Below, piece by piece: positions 1-6,208 of a stretch of 12,809 nucleotides of DNA. The DNA is from an uncultured Coriobacteriales bacterium (GTDB lineage: Bacteria; Actinomycetota; Coriobacteriia; Coriobacteriales; UMGS124), in contig CAKUKJ010000028.1 in the NCBI GenBank assembly GCA_934662525.1, forward strand, positions 1 through 12,809. Reading direction: 5' to 3'. A program made the translations under genes and the position numbers. Positions within the stretch are counted from its first letter, which is position 1. Every line of letters starts with the position of its first letter. Below the pieces are notes generated by a model. That model did not search any database, was not told the origin of the DNA, and saw only the letters and a program-made list of their open reading frames with translations.

Positions 1-6
1 CCGGAC

Positions 7-21
7 GGCGCGTCACGCGCC
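7..21. promoter_or_regulatory. Short perfect inverted repeat just upstream of the first flavoprotein's RBS
   Basis: GGCGCG and CGCGCC are separated by TCA and lie 5 nt before the AAAGGGG ribosome-binding site (27-33) of the gene starting at 41. It could be a 5'-UTR hairpin or an operator half. The promoter itself is outside the window, so the role is unknown. A 6-bp GC-only palindrome can arise by chance in DNA this rich in GC. Confidence 0.25.
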
Positions 22-40
22 AGATGAAAGGGGATTTGCA

Positions 41-1660
41 ATGGAAATGACCCGCCGTAACTTCGTCGCAGCCGCGAGCGCCGCAACCGTCGCCAGCATG
101 GGCGCAGGCGCAGCCCTGGCCGACACCGCCGCTCCCGCTGGGGACCAGGCCGCCGACACCGAGCAGGCTGCGAGCGACACCATGGAGGCCGACATCGTCA
201 TCGCAGGCGCAGGTGCCGCAGGTATGTTCGCCGCCGTGGAGGCATCCCGTGCCGGCAAGAGCGTCATCGTGGTGGAGAAGGGCTCCTCCATCGGCATGGC
301 CAACGGCGCCCTGGCTGGCGGCCCGTTCGTGGTGCAGTCCACCGCCCAGAAGGAAGCCGGCATCGACATCACCGTCGACTATGCCTTCAACCACATCATG
401 GACTGGTCGCACTGGTCGATCGTGGCCCCCGTCGTGAAGAAGTGCCTCGAGCTTTCCGGTGAGACCGTTGACATGTTCACCACCGAGTTCGGCATCGAGA
501 CCTACATGCGTCCCGACAACTACGGCTCGGGCTTTGACTCGGTGCGCATCGGCTTCGGCACCAAGGAGCAGGGAGTGCGCGGCGAGGACCGTTGGCTGCC
601 CCTGGAGCAGTGGTGCGAGGAGCGCGGCGCCCAGTTCGTGTTCGACTGCGCGCTTGAGAGCCTCATCGTTGAGGACGGCGCCGTCATGGGCATGCACTGC
701 GTCTACGGCGACGGCACGAAGGTGGACGTGCGCGGCAAGAAGACCCTCGTGGCCACCGGCGGCTTCCTCGGCAACGACGAGATGATGATCGAGCGCTACG
801 GCACGAAGGTGAACGCCCTGGGCAACACCCTGTCCGACGGCACGGGCATCAACTCCGTGGTGGCCGCAGGCGGCATGTATGGCACGCAGTGGGGCCTGTG
901 CGGCAACGAGTTCACCGGTTCCTCCGACAAGGTGACCCCCGTGTACGACCGCAAGAACCCGGCCTTCTGCTGCGGCATCTACGGCGGGCTCATGGTGAAC
1001 CACTTCGGCCGCCGTTTCGCCAACGAGGCCAAGTTCGCCAACTTCCCGCTGGCCATCGGCGGCGCCATCTCCCTGGTGGGCGGCACGTACTACTGCATCG
1101 TGGACCAGGCCTACGTCGACGCGCTCGAGAGTTCCGACGCCTACACCGTGAACGGCAGCGACGAGGAGGGCTGGCCCACCGGCAAGATGACGCTCGAGGG
1201 CAAGACGCTCGAAGACGTGCAGGCCGGCTTCGACACCGCCGTGGAGGAGGGCTGGTGCTACAAGGCCGACTCCATCGAGGAGCTCGCCGACGCCATCGCC
1301 TGCCCGGCCCTCGTCAAGACCGTCGAGGACTACAACGCCGACTGCGAGGCCGGCGAGGACACTTTCATGGGCAAGCCCGCCTCGTTCATGAACGCCATCG
1401 AGCAGGGCCCGTTCTACGCGCTTGAGTTCCAGCCCTCCGGCTGGACGAGCATGGGCGGCGTGAAGACCAACGACCGTCTGCAGTCCATTGATCGCACCGG
1501 TGCCGCCGTGCCCAACCTCTACGTAGCCGGCGCCGACAACGGCTCCACGATCTCCACGCCCTACTGCGACTACGAGGGCACCTCGCTCATGACCGCCTAC
1601 AACTCCGGCCGCCTGGCCGGCATGTGGATGGCCGAGGACATCGACGCGCAGGCCGAGTAG
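41..1660 (+). CDS. Tat-exported FAD-dependent oxidoreductase, fumarate-reductase superfamily
   Basis: This 539-aa protein starts with a twin-arginine signal (TRRNFV, residues 4-9, then a hydrophobic Ala-rich stretch to about 28), so it should be exported folded with FAD. After a low-complexity linker it has the FAD-binding Rossmann motif GAGAAG (56-61) with the acidic end of strand 2 at VVEKG (77-81). Further superfamily motifs are VATGG (237-241), SDGTGI (265-270), GRRFANE (323-329), MGGV (471-474) and NLYVAGADNGS (492-502). The expected reaction is two-electron reduction, or dehydrogenation, of an organic acid or related small molecule. The fumarate-reductase active-site pattern is absent: WTS precedes MGGV where fumarate reductases have a His, and the C-terminal NRLGG is replaced around PYCDYEGTS (507-515). 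The substrate is unknown. No FMN or haem domain is fused, so an external electron donor is needed. ATG 41 is preferred over ATG 47 because AAAGGGG (27-33) is 7 nt upstream. A strong terminator follows. Confidence 0.9.
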   Translation: MEMTRRNFVAAASAATVASMGAGAALADTAAPAGDQAADTEQAASDTMEADIVIAGAGAAGMFAAVEASRAGKSVIVVEKGSSIGMANGALAGGPFVVQSTAQKEAGIDITVDYAFNHIMDWSHWSIVAPVVKKCLELSGETVDMFTTEFGIETYMRPDNYGSGFDSVRIGFGTKEQGVRGEDRWLPLEQWCEERGAQFVFDCALESLIVEDGAVMGMHCVYGDGTKVDVRGKKTLVATGGFLGNDEMMIERYGTKVNALGNTLSDGTGINSVVAAGGMYGTQWGLCGNEFTGSSDKVTPVYDRKNPAFCCGIYGGLMVNHFGRRFANEAKFANFPLAIGGAISLVGGTYYCIVDQAYVDALESSDAYTVNGSDEEGWPTGKMTLEGKTLEDVQAGFDTAVEEGWCYKADSIEELADAIACPALVKTVEDYNADCEAGEDTFMGKPASFMNAIEQGPFYALEFQPSGWTSMGGVKTNDRLQSIDRTGAAVPNLYVAGADNGSTISTPYCDYEGTSLMTAYNSGRLAGMWMAEDIDAQAE

Positions 1661-1677
1661 CCCTTGAGTCTCCCATA

Positions 1678-1775
1678 GGGGCGGAAGAATCCCCCGTGCT
1701 CAAACAGTTCCAAAGAAACGGGCCCTGCGGGGCCCTTTTCTTTGGAAAACTGCGCCAGGGGGATTCCTCCGCCCC
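1678..1775. repeat. 98-nt nested inverted repeat around the terminator
   Basis: Outer arms of 18 nt (1678-1695 and 1758-1775) are reverse complements at 17 of 18 positions, beginning GGGGCGGAAG and ending CTCCGCCCC. Inside them CAGTT (1705-1709) pairs with AACTG (1748-1752), and the terminator stem then continues to the TGCG loop. The transcript could fold into one long interrupted hairpin. A plain terminator does not need the outer arms, so this may be a REP-like or transposon-derived element that captured or supplied the terminator. Confidence 0.7.
1710..1745 (+). terminator. Intrinsic terminator, probably bidirectional
   Basis: The stem pairs CCAAAGAAA (1710-1718) with TTTCTTTGG (1737-1745) and GGGCCC (1720-1725) with GGGCCC (1730-1735), around a TGCG loop, with one C/T mismatch. 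The run TTTTCTTT follows the GC-rich core on the plus strand, and the A-rich left arm gives a U-run on the other strand. It lies 49 nt after the flavoprotein stop codon. It is the inner part of a larger nested repeat (1678-1775). Confidence 0.85.
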
Positions 1776-1873
1776 CCGCGAGTCGGCGGCCACAAGGTCA
1801 GCCGTTAAAAACCCAGAGACAAAGATTGGACCCCCGCCCTCGCAATCCCCATACGGCACAAAAGCCCAAGTAT

Positions 1874-2061
1874 CGCCGCGAAACCGGGGTTCGTGATAGG
1901 CGAACCCACGCAGGCTGCCTTGTTTTTGCACCATCAGACGGCCGTTTCGAAGGTAAATTGCTTGCAAATAGGTCAGTTTCATCCTTTGAGAAGGGCCGCT
2001 TCGCTCGGTGACGTTGAGCCGAGCAACTCCTCAGCCTATCACGAACCCCGATTCCGCGGCG
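1874..2061. mobile_element. Possible MITE-like element: 27-bp terminal inverted repeats, flanking GTAT
   Basis: The left arm 1874-1900 (CGCCGCGAAACC, then GGGGTTCGTGATAGG) and the right arm 2035-2061 are reverse complements at 25 of 27 positions. Both differences are transitions. The tetranucleotide GTAT lies immediately outside each arm (1870-1873 and 2062-2065), as a 4-bp target-site duplication would. The 134-nt interior encodes nothing recognisable. It contains a small hairpin GCTCGG/CCGAGC near 2003-2024. A non-autonomous transposon relic fits. A structured regulatory RNA or a recombination site is an alternative, and a chance 4-bp direct repeat cannot be excluded. Confidence 0.5.
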
Positions 2062-2146
2062 GTATCTCCCAATCCTCTCGCATTTTTTACAGCCCCTCTC
2101 ATGGCAGACGGCACAGGGTCGCCTGCCTCGCAGGACACACCTGCAC

Positions 2147-2154
2147 GAGAGGAG
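2147..2154 (+). promoter_or_regulatory. Alternative ribosome-binding site before in-frame ATG 2160
   Basis: GAGAGGAG sits 5 nt before ATG 2160, which is in frame with the MerR gene and would add 36 residues containing a CGSCC cluster. A weak hairpin (CTCGCAGG with CCTG-CA-CGAG) could cover this site. I prefer the downstream start at 2268 because MerR proteins normally begin a few residues before the helix-turn-helix. This upstream site is still good enough to mark a real second start or a leader. Confidence 0.35.
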
Positions 2155-2220
2155 TGACCATGATCGGCAATTCGTTGGGGGCATCGCAGAAATTAACACG
2201 AGAAAGACCCTGCGGCTCTT

Positions 2221-2241
2221 GCTGTTCAACAATTGAACAGC
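2221..2241. promoter_or_regulatory. Perfect palindrome, candidate MerR operator
   Basis: GCTGTTCAA (2221-2229) and TTGAACAGC (2233-2241) are perfect inverted repeats around CAA. The palindrome lies 26 nt before the MerR start codon. Dyads of this size are typical MerR-family operators, which sit within promoters with long spacers, and autoregulation is common. I cannot identify convincing -35 and -10 boxes on either side, so the operator role is an inference. Confidence 0.5.
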
Positions 2242-2253
2242 TTTGCTTAACCC

Positions 2254-2261
2254 AGAGGAGG
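2254..2261 (+). promoter_or_regulatory. Ribosome-binding site that fixes the MerR start
   Basis: AGAGGAGG with a 6-nt spacer to ATG 2268 is close to the ideal anti-Shine-Dalgarno match. It places the helix-turn-helix at residue 10, as expected for the family. Confidence 0.65.
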
Positions 2262-2267
2262 TTGGGC

Positions 2268-3101
2268 ATGCGCCAGGAAGAGCCGAAACGAACGTGGCGA
2301 ATATCGCAGGTACAGCAGTTGATAGGCCTGCCGCGTCGCGACATCCAGCGTGCATGTTACGACGGCAAGGGCGGCGTAGACATTGCCAGCCCGCAAGACA
2401 GCTCATGGGGCAGAAGGCAATACGACACCGCCGACCTGGCAAAGCTTTTCATTGTGCGCCAGTACAAACAACGAGGCTACAGCCTGCCGCAGATAGCACG
2501 CGTTTTTGAGGACATGCAGGCACAAGGCGGTTACCTCGCCCTACTCAGGAGGCAGGAGGAACTTTTAGGCGAGCGCTTTGAAGACGCGCTTGAGGAGCAC
2601 ATGCACGCCCAAGCCCTGCTGTCGGCGATGGCTGACGACCAAGATGCGATGTTCAGGCAGCTCGTGGAGCATGCGCTGTTGTATAGCTATAGCTACGGGG
2701 CAGGAACACCATGCAAAGAGGCCGGTGCCCAAAACCCCGACAACGTGCTGCGCCGCCAAAAGACAGGTTTGGCGCCCGCGACAGACGGCACGCCGGGCAC
2801 AGTGGATGCAACGGAAACTCGCTCGTTTCAACGCCTTCTCGAACGCCTTGCCCATTGCATGCACGACGGGATTGCCGCAGATGACCAGGCAACGCTTGCA
2901 ATTGCTTCACCGCAGGCACAAAGCTTACGGATGTTCCTCGACGTGCCTGGGATCGACCTCGTGATTGAGCTGTGGCTGGGGGCAGGAGCCTACGACTACT
3001 TCTGCAAAACCGCCGCAGCCATCAGCCCGGCTTCGGCATGTCCACCGGAACCGTCACGTCAAACCCGCCCAAACCGACAAACCGATAGGAGCCTCGCATG
3101 A
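2268..3101 (+). CDS. MerR-family transcriptional regulator
   Basis: The 277-aa protein has an N-terminal MerR-type winged helix-turn-helix: RISQVQQLIGLPRRDIQRAC (11-30) is the recognition region. A wing follows, ending in the typical GRRQYDTADLAKL (48-60), then IVRQYKQRGYSLPQIARVF (62-80). Residues 85-140 look helical and coiled-coil-like, the usual dimerisation helix. The C-terminal part (about 185-250) is a ligand-domain candidate that I cannot assign. Its end (SPQAQSLRMFL, then LWLGAGAYDYF) is only vaguely TipAS-like. The tail is rich in Pro, Arg and Gln. The stop codon overlaps the next start as ATGA (3098-3101), so the gene is translationally coupled to the DUF4230 gene, its likeliest target. 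A perfect palindrome upstream suggests autoregulation. The inducer is unknown. An in-frame start at 2160 is the alternative. Confidence 0.8.
   Translation: MRQEEPKRTWRISQVQQLIGLPRRDIQRACYDGKGGVDIASPQDSSWGRRQYDTADLAKLFIVRQYKQRGYSLPQIARVFEDMQAQGGYLALLRRQEELLGERFEDALEEHMHAQALLSAMADDQDAMFRQLVEHALLYSYSYGAGTPCKEAGAQNPDNVLRRQKTGLAPATDGTPGTVDATETRSFQRLLERLAHCMHDGIAADDQATLAIASPQAQSLRMFLDVPGIDLVIELWLGAGAYDYFCKTAAAISPASACPPEPSRQTRPNRQTDRSLA
3087..3091 (+). promoter_or_regulatory. Ribosome-binding site that fixes the DUF4230 start
   Basis: AGGAG lies 6 nt before ATG 3098, inside the end of the MerR gene. It shows that the downstream gene starts at the ATGA overlap and in a different frame from its main body. 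This is the main argument for a frameshift in that gene. Confidence 0.7.
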
Positions 3102-3783
3102 AAATATCCAACATAGCAGGGTTCTTCACCCAGCACAGACCCAAAACCCCGCTGCTGTTTTCCTATGCGGTTGCGCCCTCGGCGCGGTCTTGGGAATTGG
3201 GGGCGTCCTCTTCGTCACCAACTTCAATCCGCCCGACGAAGATGACTCCGCGGACGCAACCGTTGTGTTCGAACGCATCGTCAAGCAAAACGAACTGGTC
3301 AGCGTCTCGCAAAAGTATGCGATAACCGACAAGGCGAAAGATTCAAACAGCTTCTTCGACCTGTTCGACATCCCCTTCACCGAAAACAGCTTCTGGTACC
3401 GCTACTCAGGCACTATAAAGGCGGGAGTCAACCTGGAAACCGCCGACTTCAAGTTGGAAGACAAAACCATTCACATCACGCTTGATAAGCCCTACATCAT
3501 CTCCAACACGCCGAACATGGAAGAATCAGGCGTGCTGGAGGAGAGCAACAACGTGCTCAACCCCATCCATGTCGAGGACGTGGACGCATTCCAGAAAAAG
3601 TGCCAGGAAGACAGCCAGGAGCAGTCGATTGCCGGCGGGCTGCTCGACGAGGCGAAGACCAATGCCGAGGCCAACCTGCGCGGCATGCTCATCGCCGCCC
3701 TTGGAGACGAATACACGGTGGAATTCGAGTATCGGGACGGCACCGACGCCGATGGGGCAGGCGAGGACGACGGACAGGCCTGA
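3098..3783 (+). CDS. Membrane-anchored DUF4230 protein with an apparent -1 frameshift near 3158-3161
   Basis: Translation from ATG 3098 gives a short basic N-terminus (MKISNIAGFF, then TQHRPKTPLLF) that should run into a membrane segment, but that frame goes off into Ser/Pro-rich nonsense and stops at 3325. The natural continuation, FLCGCALGAVLGIGGVLFV, is in the frame one base back, joined at TTTT 3158-3161. One extra T there restores a 228-aa protein. The rest is a clear DUF4230 domain: FWYRYSGTIKAGVNLE, then TIHITLDKPYII, then a helical segment with GGLLDEAKTNAEANLRGML, and an acidic tail (DGTDADGAGEDDGQA). DUF4230 proteins are single-pass membrane proteins of unknown function with the domain outside the cytoplasm. 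The alternative start at 2965 would bury 137 nt in the MerR gene and lacks the RBS. A sequencing error, a recent mutation and programmed frameshifting all remain possible. Confidence 0.75.
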
Positions 3784-3875
3784 AGCGAGGATGCGAGCGA
3801 GCAGGCATAGACGTTCTCGGCCACATCCTGACGCTCTCAGGCCGCAGACGGGTTGAGCCGCCCGCAACCATTCAA

Positions 3876-3917
3876 ACGTGGGGGCACCCGATTGGAAACG
3901 AGAGGGTGCCCCCACGT
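3876..3917. terminator. Strong 14-bp hairpin after the DUF4230 gene
   Basis: ACGTGGGGGCACCC (3876-3889) and GGGTGCCCCCACGT (3904-3917) are perfect reverse complements with a 14-nt loop. On the plus strand no T-run follows, so termination would be inefficient or factor-dependent. On the minus strand a short TTT lies just after the stem, which might stop read-through from the aminopeptidase gene. A protein-binding or RNA-stabilising role is equally open. The rest of 3784-3998 shows nothing else that I recognise. Confidence 0.5.
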
Positions 3918-3998
3918 ATCTCAAAAACGACAGCCCCCGGGGCAAGTCGACCCCGTATCAAGAACACGTCAACAGAGCATCAGCAAGAAAGGGATACC

Positions 3999-4112
3999 AT
4001 GGCAAGCAAAAAGAGCCCCAAGCGCAACCTCATCATAGCCCTCTGCGCGCTTGGAGCCGCGCTCGTCCTCGCCTTCGTCGTCCTCAATATCGCCATACTG
4101 TCTTGGCGATAG
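3999..4112 (+). CDS. Small single-pass membrane protein, 37 aa
   Basis: The ORF has a ribosome-binding site AAGAAAGGG (3985-3993) with a 5-nt spacer to ATG 3999. The product has a strongly basic start (MASKKSPKRN) followed by one hydrophobic segment, LIIALCALGAALVLAFVVLN and about five more residues, and ends SWR. This is the layout of an N-in single-TM small protein. I do not recognise a family. The stop codon is one base from the end of the convergent aminopeptidase gene, so the two transcripts must overlap unless the plus-strand message ends inside the peptidase gene. It could belong with the DUF4230 gene upstream, also a membrane protein, although a hairpin lies between them. Confidence 0.55.
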   Translation: MASKKSPKRNLIIALCALGAALVLAFVVLNIAILSWR

Positions 4113-4113
4113 G

Positions 4114-5478
4114 CTACCAACTCGCCGCGTCGGCTCCCTCGATACGGATGTCGGTCTCGAAGAAGGCCTTGAGCGCGCGGATGGCGTAGGCCGTATCGCG
4201 GGTGCCGGCGGTCTCGTAGCTGGAATGCATGGCGAGCTGAGGCAGGCCGATGTCCACGGCATGGACGCTCACCTGTGTGTTTGAGAGGTTGCCCAGGGTG
4301 GAGCCGCCGACAGTGTCGCTGCGGTTGGCAAAGGATTGGGTGGGGACATCGATGAGCTCGCAGATGTCCTTGAACACGGCGCGGCTGAACGCGTCGGTCG
4401 TGTACTTCTGGTTCGCCGCCTCCTTGATGACGATGCCCCGGTTGAGGTACGCGCGGTTGCGCTCGTCGGTCTTAGCCGGCAGGTTGGGGTGCACGGCATG
4501 GGCATTGTCGCAGCTCACGAGGAACGACCTTGCCACGGCACAGTAGTAGTCCTCCCGTGATTTGCCCAGCGCCGCGCTCGCGCGCACGAGCACGTCGTGC
4601 AGGAAGGTGGACATCGCACCCTGCTTGGTGTTAGAACCGACCTCCTCGTTGTCGAAGACGGCCAGCACGTTGACGCATGCGGGGTTTGCGCCCTCGTCGC
4701 AGGCGAGAAACGCCTTGGCCGCCGCAAACGCGCACTGCAGGTCGTCGAGCTTGGGCGAGGAGACAAACTCATCGGCCGCTCCCCATACACGGCCTGCCTG
4801 GTGGTTGACCAGGAAGAGGTCGCGGGCAAGAAGGTCCTGCGGGGCGCAACCGGCCGCCTCGGCCACGAGCTTGTCAAAATCGCCCGCCGCAAGCTCGCCC
4901 GCACTGAAGAGCGGGCAGAGATCAACCTGGCGGTTGAGGGGCTTGCCGGCGTTGACGCCTCGGTCGAAGTGGATGCACAGGTTGGGGATGAGCGCCACGT
5001 CGCGCTCGATGTGCACGAGGCGACTCTCGATCCGCCCCGGGTAGGCACGCACGAGCACGCGGCCCGCCAGGCCCAGGGGGCGGTCGAACCAGGCGGAATC
5101 GATGGCCCCGCCATATGCCTCCACGTTGAGGCGCACATAGCCGCCCGGGCCCTCAAGCTCAGGCACAGCCTTCACCTTGAACGTGGGCGAGTCGGAATGC
5201 GCGGCGGCAATCTGGAAGTGATAGCCGCTGCGCTGGGAGACGACGCCCTCCCCCACCCTAAACGCCACGACGCTCGAGTTGTTGCGCACGGCATAGTAAG
5301 CGCCGCCGGGCTTGACGGCATGTTCGCCGGCATCCCAAGCCTCGCCCTCGGGCAGGCACACGAAGCCCTCGGCATCGAGCATCTCGCGCAGAGTCTCCAC
5401 CGTGTGGAACATCGACGGGCTACGACGGATGAACTCGAGCAGCTCCCGGGAAACCTCGATGTCGGCCGCATCGACCAT
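4114..5478 (-). CDS. M18 family aminopeptidase (aspartyl aminopeptidase type)
   Basis: This 454-aa cytoplasmic zinc metallopeptidase should remove N-terminal residues from peptides, with acidic residues preferred in the best-studied members. The full M18 set is visible: AAHSDSP (92-98, zinc ligand His94), SPKLDDLQ (241-248, bridging Asp), DNEEVGS (276-282, catalytic Glu278 and ligand Glu279), SCDNAHAVHPN (322-332, ligand Asp324), GGSTLGNLSNT (391-401) and GLPQLAMHSSYE (411-422, ligand His418). Length is normal for the family. Start 5478 is chosen because AAGGAG lies 8 nt upstream on the coding strand and the N-terminus matches M18 proteins. The same frame is open to 5970, but that extension crosses the nitroreductase gene and has no homologous character. 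It lies 37 nt after the nitroreductase gene on the same strand, so the two are probably co-transcribed. Confidence 0.93.
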   Translation of the reverse strand: MVDAADIEVSRELLEFIRRSPSMFHTVETLREMLDAEGFVCLPEGEAWDAGEHAVKPGGAYYAVRNNSSVVAFRVGEGVVSQRSGYHFQIAAAHSDSPTFKVKAVPELEGPGGYVRLNVEAYGGAIDSAWFDRPLGLAGRVLVRAYPGRIESRLVHIERDVALIPNLCIHFDRGVNAGKPLNRQVDLCPLFSAGELAAGDFDKLVAEAAGCAPQDLLARDLFLVNHQAGRVWGAADEFVSSPKLDDLQCAFAAAKAFLACDEGANPACVNVLAVFDNEEVGSNTKQGAMSTFLHDVLVRASAALGKSREDYYCAVARSFLVSCDNAHAVHPNLPAKTDERNRAYLNRGIVIKEAANQKYTTDAFSRAVFKDICELIDVPTQSFANRSDTVGGSTLGNLSNTQVSVHAVDIGLPQLAMHSSYETAGTRDTAYAIRALKAFFETDIRIEGADAASW

Positions 5479-5515
5479 GGGCGGCGCTCCTTTCGCTCGT
5501 GCGTCCCGGCGCTTC

Positions 5516-6046
5516 CTAAAAGCTCTCGCGGCAGACGACCTGCTGCGCCGACAGCCGGTCGGTATGGCGTGGGCTGGGTGCGCAATCGGTGGCAGGATGG
5601 CCGAGCATGAGCATGTCCACCAACGTGTAGTCGGCCGGCACATTGAAGCGAGCACGCACGTCCTCGGGCTTGTAAGCGCCCACCCAGCAGCTGCCCAGAC
5701 CCAGGGCAAAGGCGGCGTTCGCCATGTTGGTGAGCGCGATGGATGCGTCGATGACACCGAAGTCGCCCGACTCGCACCCGCCGCCCTTGGCCGAGGCCTT
5801 CGTGTCGAACGCGACGATGAGCACGGTGGGCGCGTCGTAGCGGCAACGCGTGCACTCGTCGACCTTCGCAAGGCCCTCGGCACTCTGAACAACGCAGATG
5901 CGCGCAGATTGGTTGTTGCATGCGCTTGGCGAGGTGCGCCCCGCGTCGAGGATTGCAGCAAGCTCCTCATCGGTCAGCTGCTCGTCGGTAAACGAACGCA
6001 CTGAATAGCGCGAATGCAGCAGGCCAAGATAGGAATTGGCGTCCAT
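5516..6046 (-). CDS. Nitroreductase-family FMN oxidoreductase
   Basis: The 176-aa protein has the short nitroreductase fold. SRYSVRSFTDEQL (12-24) carries the Arg/Ser FMN-phosphate contacts, SPSACNNQSARICVV (39-53) is the family's 'SPS..N.Q.w' flavin loop, and GLGSCWVGAY (114-123) is the second flavin-binding loop. The C-terminus is shorter than in many members. Such enzymes use NAD(P)H to reduce nitro groups, quinones or other flavin-reactive compounds in the cytoplasm, and the physiological substrate is rarely known. The coding strand has GAGGAAGGA about 9 nt before ATG 6046. It is the first gene of a probable two-gene operon with the M18 aminopeptidase. Nothing in the sequences suggests a biochemical link between the two. 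Confidence 0.88.
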   Translation of the reverse strand: MDANSYLGLLHSRYSVRSFTDEQLTDEELAAILDAGRTSPSACNNQSARICVVQSAEGLAKVDECTRCRYDAPTVLIVAFDTKASAKGGGCESGDFGVIDASIALTNMANAAFALGLGSCWVGAYKPEDVRARFNVPADYTLVDMLMLGHPATDCAPSPRHTDRLSAQQVVCRESF

Positions 6047-6094
6047 GGCGATTTTTCCTTCCTCACTTGTGGGCCGGAGGTGCCCAACCCATAT

Positions 6095-6107
6095 TTAGTC
6101 AGACTGA
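6095..6107. promoter_or_regulatory. Imperfect palindrome in the nitroreductase/AAA-ATPase divergent region
   Basis: TTAGTC-A-GACTGA is an inverted repeat with one mismatch (5 of 6), 49 nt upstream of the nitroreductase start. Its size and position would suit a dimeric repressor of the TetR or MarR type, but no regulator gene is adjacent and no clear promoter boxes surround it. Confidence 0.2.
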
Positions 6108-6208
6108 TTGTAACCACCCCGCAACGATATTGCGGCAGACATGTGAAAACCTCAGCCACCACATTTCGATGAGACCCGCCTCAATCGCATCAAAACCCTC
6201 CTCCACGA

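Larger units (their letters stand above)
1776..2220. other. Intergenic stretch without a supported gene
   Basis: No reading frame here has protein-like composition together with a usable start. Frames on both strands that cross it are open only because of base composition and run through the inverted repeats. It contains the inverted-repeat-bounded segment 1874-2061, a T6 run at 2083-2088, and a ribosome-binding-site-like GAGAGGAG (2147-2154) before ATG 2160. That ATG is in frame with the MerR gene. I find no convincing -35/-10 pair, although a promoter for the MerR/DUF4230 genes must lie in this region or further upstream. Confidence 0.5.

Noticed and set aside
41..1660. Annotation of the flavoproteins as fumarate reductases
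   Set aside because: The His before MGG and the NRLGG Arg needed for fumarate are missing in all three, so only a superfamily-level name is justified.
1893..2267. Long N-terminal extension of the MerR gene starting at 1893
   Set aside because: The extension begins inside the inverted-repeat element, has no RBS, and is not MerR-like. Starts at 2160 or 2268 have strong RBSs.
1587..2442. Minus-strand frames of 131 and 214 aa across the 1661-2267 intergenic region
   Set aside because: They run through the inverted repeats and terminator, overlap the flavoprotein end or the MerR gene, and have basic, Cys/Arg-rich composition without domains.
3150..3170. Programmed -1 ribosomal frameshifting in the DUF4230 gene
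   Set aside because: The site reads CTG TTT TCC and is not a canonical slippery heptamer, and I see no clear downstream stimulatory structure. A simple 1-nt deletion or base-calling error is more economical. It is not excluded.
3999..4112. Small TM ORF as a type I toxin
   Set aside because: Size and topology would fit, but there is no visible antisense RNA promoter or repeat structure beyond the upstream hairpin, so no toxin call is made.
5479..5970. N-terminal extension of the M18 aminopeptidase to 618 aa
   Set aside because: It would overlap the nitroreductase in another frame, is Arg/Ser/Pro-rich, and lacks support. ATG 5478 has an RBS and the family N-terminus.
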